Shown in pieces: positions 45,298 to 57,692 of a DNA stretch of 64,000 bases. The notes beneath the pieces were generated by a model. The model saw nothing but the letters and a program-made list of their open reading frames with translations, was not told the origin of the DNA and did no database searches. Location: assembly GCA_035578155.1 (NCBI GenBank), contig JAPWDM010000001.1:14300725-14364724 (forward strand), read 5' to 3'. A program made the position numbers and the translations under genes. Every line of letters starts with the position of its first letter. The first letter of the stretch is position 1. The DNA is from Brachynemurus nebulosus (lineage: Eukaryota; Arthropoda; Insecta; Neuroptera; Myrmeleontidae).

Positions 45298-47304
45298 TAC
45301 AATTATTTCACCTATACTGCAATTTGTTATAAGTTTCGTATTCGAGTTTACGCATTCAGTTTTATAAAAAAAAAATATGGGAAAGTACAAAATTATGATT
45401 TTGTACATACTTTTTTATCTTACTTACATGTACTCACGTAGGAACTTTAAAAATGATGTTTAACTATATTCACTAAATATTTTGTTCCAGTGTAAAACTG
45501 ACTTATAAAATTTTATTGCCCTTACTGTCAACTCAGATTTGCTATATTATATGTTAGTATATATTCTGTGTAATTGATTTCAGGAGAAAGATATTTAATT
45601 TGATGTTGGTACAAAACTATTAAGGATTCGTTCCAAGAAATAACAAAAATAACAAAAATTCCCACTGCACAAAGCAAATATAATTTTTTCTATTAAAGTG
45701 AATGCAGAGAGTACGTGATTTCCTTACCTGAAGCATGTTTTAAATTTAATAACTTTTCATTTCATAATATCAACTAAGCACCCAAGTCTCTGCTTTATTC
45801 TAATTACTGGAACGTAATTTTATATTTATATTTAATGATTTTACTATCAGTAAGACAAGCCAATGCAAATTCTAAATGAGGATCTTCAAAAGAATGATTC
45901 TTAAATGACTGGGTAATGGTGAAGCGATTCAACAATGTTTCTCGGAGAAATTATTAATGGCGGCTTGGCGTTAGTTAGGAAAAGTAAGAGAGAAGTGTAG
46001 GTCCATTTCTAGAGGCAGTCTCATTTCAATATTAGACCAGTTAACATAGTTATTTTACACCTAAAATGAGTTTGTTTATTCGGGGTATAAAATAAACTTA
46101 AATATGTGAAAGGTATATTTTAAACTCATTAATATGGTACAACATGGTGTATATGTCTAAGAAAGCATTTGTATGGTACAAGAGACTACCATTAATTTAC
46201 TAATTGTTTAGAAACCCAAAATTTTTAAACGAGTTCTGCAGCCAAACACGTGCGATTATGCCTAAATCAAAAAAATAATTTTTCTGACAAAATTTGCTAC
46301 AATTCAAAAGTTTTCCGAGCTTTTCTACATCATCGTAAAGAACCAAAGAAATCACATAAAATAAGTTTTCAAATCGTTATTCCATGAAATTTAGTTTTCA
46401 AGAAAAATTTAAAAAACATCCGTTTGACCTCGGAATGAAATCGAATAAGCTGGATTTCCGTATACACCTTTATTTTGGCATCCTAAATGTTCCCTTAAAA
46501 GTCTCATAAGATCATGTGTGAGCGTCTTTAGATATTGAAGGTCAAAGGTCACAAAAGTCATTTTCTTGGAAAGATCTTCGAAATTTTGTTTCAAACACTT
46601 TTCGATGCGTTCAGCTGTTTTGAAGATAGAACGATGAGTGTGGAGCGCTCAGCTATACATGCTATAGCACAAGATCAATCGCGAATCTAAATCTGTAGTA
46701 CCGTCTTTCAATGAAATTAATTGCTAAATATTAGTTCATTAATTATTTAATACATTCTTATATTTAAATATATTAATTATAAATCAAATTTATTGTTATT
46801 TAATATTAGGTACCATTTTCATATGAATAACAGAGTAACTTCATATGAATAACAGAGTAAATTATTTTAAATATATATTCTTAATTTCTTATTGAGGGTA
46901 AATGGATTTTTAGTTGGTAAAAACCACAGCATTTCTGTTCTAAGTGTGAAAGCTAATGGATCCGGGTGTTATTATTAGGATTTTACGGAAAATCCCAAGT
47001 TTACTTTCCGCACGCAAAAATGTATGTGGAAAGAGTAAAGTGGACAAACAGCTATTTTGCGTACAGAAATGTGTGCGCCAAATTAGGACTTCTCCCGCAT
47101 GAGTAATAAAAATGACTAACATAACCCTTTTATGTTAGGAAGAACATCGTTGCTATGGTTATTTATATCACGATTCTTTTTTTTTTTAGGACATACTGCG
47201 TAAAATAATATGCAGGTCCTCTACTCTAAACTGTTTATCATTATAATCAGTCTATGCCGTTCTTTCCTTTACACTTCTATTAGAGTTAAAGCAGACTTAC
47301 GGAG
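45298..47304. other. AT-rich DNA with a degraded HINE A block, no gene
   Basis: 46,195-46,400 is a strongly diverged minus-strand A block (AACCCAAAATTTTTAAACGAG, GTTCTGCAGCCAAACACGTG, then a run through TTTTCTACATCATCGTAAAG and AATCACATAAAATAAG). At 46,819-46,862 a ~20-bp word CATATGAATAACAGAGTAA is tandemly duplicated. Nothing else could be supported. Confidence 0.5.
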
Positions 47305-47306
47305 TA

Positions 47307-48624
47307 GGGGAGACTGGGGCTAAATGGTAAATTGTCAAAACCATTTTTTTGCATTATCTTTTGAATGTCAACAGTTACAAAGCTGAAATTTTGACCTTAG
47401 AGGGCTTTCTTAACTAGAAAGCAAATGACGTTAGTAATGTGAAGTTCATCTGAGCCTTATGGCGTACATATCCTTAAATATGTTTCGATAATGCCAAAGT
47501 AATTTTCTTTGCTGCCATACTTTTCATCCGAAACGGAGTTTTTTCAGACATATTATCATCAAAGTAAGTATATTAGTTCATTTATGTATTGTGAATACGA
47601 ATATTTAAAAAAAATTTGTATAATTATCGTCATCATTTGTGTGATCGTTGTCAAAGCTCAAAACGTACCTTGGGGCTAAGTGTTAAAACATTGGTGGGGC
47701 TAAATGTTAAATGGTTTTTCTTTATTTTCTTCTATTTTCTCTTCTTATTTGTCGGCTTATCGGGTTAAGCGGAGCAACTTGTAGGAACTCAAAACATATT
47801 GCAACTGTTAAAACCTGCTTTTCGTTATCGAAAATTATCGACACCGAGTTATTTTTCATCAATTGATTATAACGGCTTAATTTAACTTCAATGTCCCACT
47901 GATCTGGTCAGTAATAGAATATTTTCAAAAAAAAAAAAAATGGTTTTCGATACGTTTCGTAAACGTTAACTTTTGATCGTAAATATCTCTTAAACGGTGT
48001 ATCGTAGCTCAAAATTAACGAAATTTTTGAAGGCTCAAGCGAAGCAAGTTGTGGGTACTCCAAACATATTTGGACTGTCAAAACCTACTTTTCCTTATAG
48101 AAAATTATCGATATCGAAAATAACGATATTTTTAAAATTTAAATATCTAAATTTCTACATATTCGTTATCTGTTGTATTATAAAATTCTCTAAATTTTTA
48201 GTAGCTTTTATTTCCAGAAAAAATAAGTCAAGCTGATAATTTTTCATTTTCCTTCTTGTAAAAGTTGTACTTTTCAATAAATGGGCGTTTTTCTTTATAT
48301 CACTCATCGTTTTCATATCCTTTTACATATTTACTTCGTTGTACAACTCAGAAAGTGGTTTCAGTAGGCTAGAAATATGTTGAAACACTCAATTTCACCC
48401 ATTTACCATTTAGCCCCACCATGGGGCTAAATGGTAAAAAAATTTAGGTTCAAAAAAAAGGAAAAAACATCCATTTTTCGTGGAAAAATCACAAACTTCA
48501 TTACGAAAATTTGTCGAGAACTAAATTCTCTACAATATAATTGTGTTCATTTATATATGTTTGAGGATTTAGTGTCCCAAAAAAAATATTTGTTAAGAAT
48601 TTACCATTTAGCCCCGGTCTCCCC
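47307..48624. mobile_element. TA-flanked TIR element with GGGGAGAC ends, 1,318 bp
   Basis: The left end GGGGAGACTGGGGCTAAATG at 47,307 and the right end on the minus strand GGGGAGACCGGGGCTAAATG are each flanked by TA. The word GGGGCTAAATGGTAAA or a near match occurs six times: 47,316, 47,672, 47,696, 48,402 (inverted), 48,423 and 48,601 (inverted). The pair at 48,402-48,438 is a perfect 16-bp-stem hairpin with a 5-bp loop. Two diverged internal copies of the 33.0-kb repeat lie at 47,755-47,860 and 47,960-48,140. No transposase frame. This is a cut-and-paste DNA transposon; superfamily not assigned. Confidence 0.78.
48402..48438. repeat. perfect 16-bp-stem hairpin of the TIR motif
   Basis: TTTACCATTTAGCCCC, a 5-base loop, then its exact complement. 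It could mark where two copies of the same element were joined end to end. Confidence 0.9.
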
Positions 48625-49450
48625 TATACTATATAAGCTTTATATTTATATTAAAATATTATATAATAGCTGACTAGGACTAAATTCTCTAAAGAGAATT
48701 TTCTTTCTGTAACAAACATGAAGTCCTGCACAGCACAATCAGATTTTCAAAAATTTGCCATGAACATTAAATTTATTGAGAATGAAGGATAGGGTAAGTA
48801 GTTGAGTTCTAGGAGTTGGAAGATGCAGCCGTTTTCTTATAGAAACTATGTCCATAATTTATCTGAATTAATGAAAGTAAATTTCAACACATTCAAGAGC
48901 ATAGCTGGTCATAACAAGCGAACTTCGACCCTTCAATCTACAGTGGTGACCTTCGTCAAAATCGTAACCTTCCATTTGTCTGTATAAAAAAGAAAAAAAT
49001 AATAATCTTCGAAAATCAAAATGTCAACTAAACATTTGTCTTAGAAAGACAATAAATTACGTTTTTTGTTTTTTGCGACCAACGTAAGCTTGGTCTGTAT
49101 AGTTATTCATTTAAAAGCTTTAGAATACTTAGGTGAATTTTATATAAGTAATTATTATTTTATATAATACGTAATAAATTTTGTTTTATCTCAACTAAAT
49201 TAGTTGTGTGATTTAGTGTGCCAGTGTACCTACCACTTCTATGCATTTAAATTGTATGTCCCAAAGATAAAGGTAGAGAAAACAATTATTTATAACCATT
49301 CCTGGTTTACTGAATTATATAAATTACGTTAGAAATGTGCGGTGGCCGAAACTAAAATATTTTCTATTACAATTTACTACCTATGTGTACGTATAATAGC
49401 ATGGTACTAGAATTTCTAAATTCTTGATAGAATGGAATACTTTATTATAA

Positions 49451-49585
49451 TAGTATATTACGTGATTGAGGTTGTAAGTTGCATAGTACACACGAGCGAA
49501 AAAGTTACAAGCAAGAGCCGCGCAGCGGCGAGTGCGTAATTGCGCGAGTGTGTAATATGCCTTATAACCGAGTTACGTACTATAC
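49451..49585. repeat. long imperfect hairpin with GC-rich tip
   Basis: Arms: ATAGTATATTACGTGATTGA then GTAAGTTGCATAGTACACAC on the left; GTGTGTAATATGCCTTATAA then CCGAGTTACGTACTAT on the right. The tip holds GAGCCGCGCAGCGGCGAG. Same layout as the 30.8- and 31.2-kb hairpins. Confidence 0.75.
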
Positions 49586-49761
49586 TTTATCTACGACTAA
49601 CATAAAATTCACAATAAACGATAAAAATTTGGTACAAATCGACAAATACCAATACATTAAAATTACGTACTATTTGAAATTTATTAAAAACAGACGTGTA
49701 CATTCAGTTGCTAGGTGAAATTTTTGTACAAATTCTAATATGTATAATATGTATATCACTG

Positions 49762-49766
<5 letters not shown>

Positions 49767-49854
<88 letters not shown>
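49767..49854. repeat. (TA)n microsatellite
   Basis: About 88 bp of TA, here without recognisable HINE A or B block on either side. Confidence 0.95.
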
Positions 49855-49855
<1 letters not shown>

Positions 49856-52620
49856 AGAATAGGATAGATGGTTGTACCTAAAAGGTAGCTTACTTAGATA
49901 GTATTTTGTACAATAAACAAACAATTTCATGGTAGTCGTAGCTAAAATATTTTTTGCACGATCGTGTATTTTCATGATTTACCGATGCTGTTGACAATGC
50001 TGGTAAGTTACATTTCCCGAATGTTTGTTTATATCCATGGAAACCAGAAAATAACAATGCGGTAAGTAAAATAGATGCGTGATAAATGAATAGGAGTGCG
50101 GTAAGTGAAATTAACTAAAAAATGATTGTAATTATTTATTTATATTGAAATTAAAAGTACAGTTTGAACAACTAGGAAAATTAATCGATTAATATGAACA
50201 TTTTCACTAGTTTGCACATTATTATTATTGTTGTTGCTATTAGTCTTCATATTTTATTGACATTTCAAAAGGTTGTTTAACAATTAAAGTTTTCTGTGGT
50301 TTTCATAATCTTCCTTTCATTTTACGAGTACAATTGATCATGCGCTTTCGTTAAAAAATTAAATAATTCTTATGTCCGAAACAAATCAATCGTCTATTCC
50401 TTTCTAAAGACAAACTGCAAATTTAAAATTTACGTAAATGCAACAATGAAAGAGATGAAGCCAATAAAATTATTTAAATTCAAAGTGACGAAGCAGGGTT
50501 AAATATTACTGAAATGGACCATATCAATATTTATATTATTTATTCAGGGCATTCTATGTGATAACATAGAAATATAAATTTCACCTATATTATCCGAATT
50601 TTATTTTTTATTTACTATATTTTTATTCTTTAATTCTTTTAAATCGATTGTGCAAAAAATATTATACAATATACGATGCGTTAGGTGCATATACTGATCT
50701 CGAAAATGGCAAAAACTCGACCCTGCGGGTATCGTTTTTGAAATATTTTCTCGGTCAGTAAAAGAAACTTATTGAACTTATATTGTAAAATATTATTTAC
50801 GTATAGAGTGGAAGTATATGATAATATATTATGATAATAGATTTAGTTCTAAGGATAATCAAAAATTTTGTTCAATATATATTGAGTATCTTCGATTCGC
50901 ACTGCATCGAAAAAATGCTTAATTTCAAAAAAAAAAAATTCTTACTGAATATTTCCTTTTTGGCATTCCTGGTTATTTATCTGATAATTCCTAGTCGTTA
51001 CTAAGGTTGACACTATAGGCAGTTTCTTTTTTCGATAGCTAGTAAATCTTTAGTTTTGTTACGATCGTGTCAATCACAATGTTACAAATTTCAGAGTTAG
51101 GCTGAAATTTTGTAAAAATTAAAGTTCTCAATTCTCAGTTGTGTGAGAGTACCAAGTTACCTGATGAGTAGGGGCACTAAAATTTTTGTTACTATTCACA
51201 CGCCTCTCCCCTACACTGGTTTATAACCATTTCAATAGTAATAAACTAAAGATTATTTTTCTAGCGAGTACGATTTTCCTAGAATAGAAAATCTAAAAAT
51301 ATCTTTGTACCATTTCTTCACTTCAGTCTTCATTAAATTTGTCTTGACGGCACCTTTTTGGAGCTTGACAAGTTCAGTCCGATTCATTTTCCATATTAAC
51401 TACATACAAGTTCAATCCAGCCAGTCAAGCCGGAGGGCATTGATTGCATGATACATGTCTTATGCGTATTTTACGCTGACGATTTGGTGTAGTACCCGAA
51501 CATACTTGGCGAGTTACTAAAATATTAGTAAGGATCAAAAGTGGCCAGCTTATTGAAAAAGTTGATAAAAATTAAAATTATTATTAGAAATTTATTTTTA
51601 ACAAAGCGGATTTATTTACTTAAGTTGTTTTGATATCGAAAGCTTAATTTAGAAGATTTAATTTAATGCCAATTTGACGGATATATTTTGAGAAAATAAT
51701 TAATTTCTAAAATAATATGGAGATCATAGTTCCAAATATGTATTTGAGACCTGGTATTCCGTATATTGCGTTGCATTGAGAGCAGTGCAGTTTAAGCGGC
51801 AGACCACTCTTTTTTCCTGGATCTTTTTTTTTGACCTTACAAAGTGAATAGCCAAAGCTTCCAATTCAATGAAAGGCTGGTTGCTATATTTTACTTGGAT
51901 TAGGTATCTCTCAAAAAATAGGTAATCAGATAATATTTTATACAAACACCGCTAATTTTATTTGAGATAATTTTACCGATTTAAAGAATTGGACGAAAAC
52001 AACTCTCTAGTTTAAATCTTGATAGTTAAGTCTTTAAATAAAAACAATAATAGAAATTAATAGATAATATGGTAGTAGCGCCGGAAGGAATTACAATTTT
52101 ATTCGCAGCATATTCGTATATTCATTTTTCAAAATATGAATAGAACGTATTCCTTTTCTTTTTATTTAGTTTGGTTGCACGTAGTTATTTTTGCACATTT
52201 TTGCTATTCAAGGCACAAAATTACTGTCCCATCATAATACACACTTAAGGTACCTTAATAATATTCTTTTTGGATTTTATCACTAAAGCAATAAATAAGT
52301 TTTATTTCACATACCGTACGTGACATAATTAAATATTCGGATAGAGAGAATATAAAAATTAATAAAATTTATCATATGATATCATTTCATCTCTATACAA
52401 TTTATTTTGATATTTTTGTGTAAATTTAGTTATTAAAAAATAATTTCCAAATGAAGAGGAAATAATTTATAATAACTTTATCTCAAAAAATTATTTTCCT
52501 AGTACCAAAAACGACTTTTGTATTTAAATTTTCTCATAGTACCTATCATGTAAACTAATTATGATAATTATAATATTGAATATTATAGGTAATAGTTATT
52601 TGTTTATCAAGAGAGCAAAA

Positions 52621-53207
52621 TGGTATATTGCTACTCGATTGAAAATGTTAATTTCATGAGAGCAGCAATATCATTTTGTGCTCGAATTACACACAAAATT
52701 TTTTCTACAATCTTATAAAATGTATTTTTTATTTAAAAGATACTTAAAAAAATAATAATGGACGTTAATATTTACTTTAATGTTTTGCAGCTTCAGAAAT
52801 ATTTGGAGGTGTACTTGAGAAATCACTGTCACAATTATATATTTCCATCATATATGTATAGATTTCTTAAAATTTTTTATTCTTATTTTTTTATTAATTA
52901 TAGTTATTTTTTATTTTTAATTAATATTTTCTAGTTATTTTCAAATTTAATAAAATTAATATTTCACTTGATTACCATAAAACTAATGATTTTAGAATCT
53001 GTTTATTTGTTACCATAGAAAATATAAACAACGCCTACCCGATTTGTAATTAAACATACGTTGAGCGAGCGACAAAGTATTACTTTACGCTTTAATGCGC
53101 AAAGTAGTACTTCATTGCTCGGCAACGAGAGTCTTCGGCAAATAGACATTTTGCGCTCTCTTCACAGAGCGCAAAAGCCTTCTTTCCACTAAGATTGTAG
53201 AAAAATA
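52621..53207. repeat. inverted-repeat cluster with two hairpins
   Basis: Hairpin 1 at 52,621-52,675 pairs TATATTGCT-CTC with GAG-AGCAGCAATAT. Hairpin 2 at 53,063-53,121 pairs GAGCGACAAAGTATTACTTT with AAAGTAGTACTTCATTGCTC. The outer words TTTTTTCTACAATCTTA (about 52,702) and TAAGATTGTAGAAAAA (about 53,190) are inverted copies and may be its TIRs. AGAGCGCAAAAGC and TTGCGCTCTC near 53,150-53,175 pair as well. Confidence 0.6.
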
Positions 53208-53480
53208 TTATAATTCTTACTAAATTATTAAATTATTTAGTTCGAATTAGGTAGCCATTGAAATTGCAACGCATAAAAGCAGTGGAGACAAATTAACCAA
53301 AGTGCATGTACAAATTGCATTGTATGAGATTAGTAAATGATTCCGGTTTGAAACATAGAAGACAGTTTAGCGGGAGAAATACCTTTAGATGGTCGAAAAT
53401 AAAGACAATTTCGGGAATTTCTTTTAACACGGAAGAAACTGATCTATATTTTTCAGGGTTGGCTTTATATATATATATTA

Positions 53481-53830
53481 CTAGCTTTTACCCGCCGCTT
53501 CGCTCGCGTGGCTTTTGAAATTATAACATCTAGTTAAATCGTATAAAGTGTACTTTCATCGCGTCGCTATTGAAAACTGTTACATTTGTCTTGGGAGTTT
53601 TCCCACAGAAATAAAATATTTTTCCCGGATAAAAAATAAACTATATAACAATCTTTTTTTATATCATTTTAAATATATTTTCCCATGGGAATAAGACTTC
53701 CCATAGGCTTTAGGTATTTTCTCGGGATCAAAAGAAACCTATGTTTATCGTTGTATATTGTTCTTTCTGCTAACAATATGCTAATCATTGTCCGTTAATT
53801 GTTATAATTTAAGTATCAGGGTGACCGCCC
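53481..53830 (-). mobile_element. Helitron-like 3' region, minus strand
   Basis: On the minus strand it ends CCACGCGAGCGAAGCGGCGG, GTAAAAG, then CTAG at 53,481-53,484, followed by T. Internal words TTCCCATGGGAA, TTTTCTCGGGATCAAAAG and GACGCGATGAAAGT-type sequence are shared with 16,930-17,600. The 5' end is lost; at about 53,818 the 34.6-kb-type repeat begins. Confidence 0.75.
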
Positions 53831-53990
53831 CGGCCCGGTGAAAATTTCATCTGTATTGATTTTGTTAAGAATAGTAGATGTGCCAACTGACGATAACTGA
53901 TTAGTTACCGGTTGGTTATTTCCTTATAGCATACAAATAATATTTTTCACAGTAAATAAGTAATTTCATAGTAGTCGTCGGTGGAAATAT
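53818..53990 (+). repeat. dispersed repeat, second long copy
   Basis: Matches 34,598-34,760 as described there, with diverged bases and a GC-richer start (GACCGCCCCGGCCCGGTG). Confidence 0.75.
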
Positions 53991-54654
53991 TACTAATATT
54001 GCTGGTATCTATAGAAATATTTATTAATATTTTGGAGAGGCAAAGATTCTCACTCGCGCCTCTGGTGGTAAAATTAAAACTAGCATCAAGCAAAAATATA
54101 CGTATAAGATTAATGGATGATATAAAATCTAGTGATCCGAGCATAATTTGTATAGTACCTTTTTCAATTGACAATTAAACGTATACAAAAATTTTTACTT
54201 GATACAGCTTCTAATTTAAAAAACCAGGTGCGTTTGCGTAATCTTTGCGTCGCCATACACTAGGTGTCTTTTGTATAACTATTTTTATGTGTGATATATG
54301 TGTTAACAGTTTTCCGTTTATTTCAACAAAAATTAAGAAATACAATTTTAAAACGAAAAAGTCACTTTTATTTTTTTTACAAATTAATAAATATTCTATA
54401 ATAACGGTAATATATATGTAAATTAAAATCCATAAATGATTTATTAATAAAATTAACTGAAAGCAGAGTATGACCTGAAAACTAAATTTATCCGAATCCG
54501 TGATGTTAGGAAGGGCCCAAAGTTTCGATTATTGTGTTACAATCATAGCCAGAGGTTATTAGACGGGTAAAGAAATGAACCTAGCTACAAATAATTTTGT
54601 AAAAGGTATGTATTTCTTAGAAAATAAAAGCAAAAGTTTAAACAATCGGTATGC

Positions 54655-54662
54655 ACATAAAC
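54655..54662 (+). other. 8-bp target-site duplication, left copy
   Basis: ACATAAAC precedes the CAGTGGCGG terminus. The partner TCATAAAC at 57,336-57,343 differs at one base. Confidence 0.75.
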
Positions 54663-54861
54663 CAGTGGCGGCTCGTGAGCTTTAAGATTGGGTATGCGCT
54701 TTCAGAAAAGATAAACCACACTTAGTGTGTAAAGAAGTACTAAAGAGAAAGCGGAATGATATTTTCGAATTTTTACTAAATATCGTAAAGTCTAATACTA
54801 ACAAATACTCTTTTACTAAAAAATATCGTAAAGTGTTGTACGTAAATAATTCCTACTCAAT

Positions 54862-55067
54862 CAGGAGTGGCCAACCCGCGGGCCGTGAGATTCATCACAC
54901 TTATACAAAATATATTTATTTTATAAAGACCATGGTAGTGAAAACCAATGTATCAAAAAAAAAAAATACGTAATATATTATGGGAACATATAATTTTATA
55001 TGCAGCCCGTGGAGTTATGATGTGCTTCCAAAGTGGCCCGCAAGATCATTTCGGTTGGCCACCCCTG
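54862..55067. mobile_element. small hAT-type element, 206 bp
   Basis: The left terminus CAGGAGTGGCCAACCCGCGG and the right terminus on the minus strand CAGGGGTGGCCAACCGAAAT are hAT-type TIRs. They are followed by GGGCC-type words on both sides (CGCGGGCCGTGAG; CTTGCGGGCCACTTTGG). The 3' flank CTCTAAAT fits the nTCTAnAn target preference reported for Charlie-type hATs; the 5' flank TACTCAAT matches it at 5 of 8 positions, so the duplication is decayed. Confidence 0.8.
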
Positions 55068-55888
55068 CTCTAAATTTACACTTTTCTGCGAAAATACATT
55101 GAACACAAAGATGGATAAAAAGGACTAACTGCATGTAGAAATTTAGAAAAAAATTAATAAACGAATAATTAAGAAATAAAAAAAAAAATTAATTTTACTC
55201 AGCACGTTAGATTTTAACTGTAATATTTCAGGAAAGCTTTGTTCAATATAAATAAACTTAAACTGCTTTCATCTTTCATCTTTCATCGTATTCTTAGAAT
55301 GTTCCTAGAAAACGAATGTGAGTTTTCTAAATGACCATTATCAAACAAGTAAGGTAAATGCAGTAAACTAAATGAAAGTTTAATTTTTCATCATATCAAA
55401 ATAGTAAATTTACAAATAGTATGTAAATTCCTGAATTTGATAATTCTGAGAATTCGTCATGTCAACGAAATACAAGATCTTGCATAGCCAAAAAATATAC
55501 AGCATCAGTTAAGCGTTTCATGAGACCCTTAGTGATTTTTTGTTATGCTTTGAAGAAATAAATATTTTCTTTACTGCATCAATTATTACAAAACCAAATA
55601 CATTCAATGAAATACATGCTTGCATATGAGCGTGACTCCATTCATGTTTTTTGGCAACATTGGGAAAATTTTCGCACCTAGCAGTTGCCCATACAATTTT
55701 GTTCACAGAGAATAGACAAGAGAAAAGCTTTTTTGATATCAAACAACAATTTAACCTAGAATATTCAAAAAAAACTTTATTAAAACTGATGTACAAATGC
55801 TTTTTCTGAATTATCAACCCTTAAAATAAGGATAAATTAGCAATGATCTATCACTCGAAAAAATCATATTTTTTCACTTAATATTATG

Positions 55889-56331
55889 CCGCTGCTACAC
55901 GATGCTACGAACACCTTCCAACATTCGACGTTGGATGGTTCATAGCATCGTGTAGCCGTTGTTCGAACCTACGAGTGTCCAATGTCGAGCGTCAAACATT
56001 CGCATTTGGTCGTGTCCCGTTCGATGTCGGTATTCTTGCACCGAGTCAAAGGGATGCTTCGAACGTTTGAAGGTCAATATTGGTTGCGTTCGTTGGTTGC
56101 GCACGACTCGTTCATGTGAAGAGAGACAACATCAGTGTATAACATTAGAGATAACATCAGACAGATAACAGCGTTGTCGACTGAGTACCAACACATCATC
56201 ATTCGTATTGGATCAAACATTCGATTCACCGTGTAGCAGATACATTCGTCGCATCAACTATCGAACTTAATTGCCTCAAACGTTCGATCGAACGTTGGAA
56301 GGAACGTTCGTAGCATCGTGTAGAACCCGCT
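55889..56331. mobile_element. GC-richer hairpin MITE with CTACACGATGCTACGAAC ends
   Basis: CTACACGATGCTACGAAC near 55,894 is repeated in inverse at about 56,304-56,322 and, as part of a tight left-hand hairpin, again inverted at about 55,940-55,956. Many CGAACGTT / AACGTTCG words (for example 56,278-56,310) add further self-complementarity. Its composition contrasts with the AT-rich hAT that contains it. The 69-codon frame at 55,959 is an incidental product of the low stop density. Confidence 0.7.
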
Positions 56332-57335
56332 TTACACGAGAGATTTGTATTTGTTGTAATAAATTTATGTTTATATAATATAAAAAATATTTATTGTCAA
56401 AAATATTTCTGCTTCGCTGTCGTATTTTTGCTAGTTGACAATTCTTCGAGTTAAATTACTTTAGGTAACAAATTAGAATTGTAGAAAACACAAATTTATT
56501 TAAAAAAATATAAAATATCGGTTCTAACTTTTTTTTTTCACAGCAAAAGTAAAAAACCGATAATATTTTTATGGGATTAAATATGCATAAGTTAAATTAT
56601 CTTCAATATACCTACTCAAAAAAATTCTTTTCCTCAATATTCCTTTAAAAAAATGTTTTTTAATACTTTATTGTAGTATGTCATTTTAAAAAAAGACAGT
56701 TAATAATAAAATAACAATCAAACCACAACGGAACAGCAACGATAAATTTACAAGAGGTATACAAGAAGCATGCTAAAAACCCTAAAACCTGATATGACTA
56801 GAACACAAATTAAGTTTTGATTAGTTCGGCTGTAATCGTATGTACGGTAGTCACCGAAAAAATCGCCTACTTTGTGAAAGTACCAACAGTGTTTATAAAC
56901 AACTAATACAGCTACATAATATATACACACATATACAGGTTCAATACACACGGATACGCTCTGCTCAGAGAGCCTACCATGGTAGGTATGGTATCTGTCG
57001 TATCTGTGCAGTGTGCATGTGGAATAATATTGTTGTATGTATAGCTGGATAAAGTGGCTATAGATATGCTATAGTAGTATAGTGTATATCGTGTATATAA
57101 TGGGTAGTACGTTCTACGGACAATATTACAATATTTATGCATTTTATAATTATGTATATTCTAATATGCAATATATGTAATAATGTGCAATATTATCAAA
57201 GTAAATCTTATTGAAATTGTGTATTTAAATTATTTTGTAAACAATGTTACGTTCTTGTTATGAATTTACTTCAGTTTTTTAGAAATAGCTGGGGTAGGCG
57301 GCGCCTACCCCGCATACCTGGAATAACCGCCACTG

Positions 57336-57343
57336 TCATAAAC
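57336..57343 (+). other. 8-bp target-site duplication, right copy
   Basis: TCATAAAC after the hAT terminus. Matches 54,655-54,662 except for the first base. Confidence 0.75.
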
Positions 57344-57692
57344 ACCAACAAATACATATAACTTTTAACGAAAATTACAATTAGTTATTACGACTATTTT
57401 TTTTAAAGTAAATTTATTCTTCCTTTTTTGTAAGAGAAAACCTAACCATTAAATCTGTATAAAATCACTAATGATCAGACTAAAATCTTTAGAATAATTT
57501 AAACACCCAAAACACAATATTATGATAGTAACAAAGAAACAACCATCCGATATTCTATATTTGAGTGATTTTATACACAAAATTTAAAAAAAAAATACAT
57601 ACATATGCGTATATAGATAACAAATACATAAATTAATTAATTGTGAGATTACATACATACATGTTATTTTATTCTCTTCTTTTACCATTCTT

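Larger units (their letters stand above)
48626..53480. other. AT-rich DNA with scattered repeats, no gene
   Basis: Contains a diverged SINE relative at 48,785-48,945 (GATGCAGCCGTTTTCTTATA, AAGAGCATAGCTGGTCATAA), a hairpin at 49,451-49,585, a (TA)n at 49,767-49,854, a fragment of the 34.6-kb repeat at 49,893-49,955, and inverted words at 52,621-53,207. No coding frame is convincing. Confidence 0.45.
54663..57335. mobile_element. nonautonomous hAT-type element, 2,673 bp, with nested insertions
   Basis: The left terminus CAGTGGCGGCTCGTGAG and the right terminus on the minus strand CAGTGGCGGTTATTCC share the first nine bases. Both are followed by a GGTATGCG word. Target duplication is 7 of 8 (ACATAAAC / TCATAAAC), the length expected for hAT. 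Near the right end is a GC-rich palindrome, GGGGTAGGCG / CGCCTACCCC (57,293-57,313). Inside are a small hAT (54,862-55,067) and a hairpin MITE (55,889-56,331). No transposase frame is evident. Confidence 0.8.
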
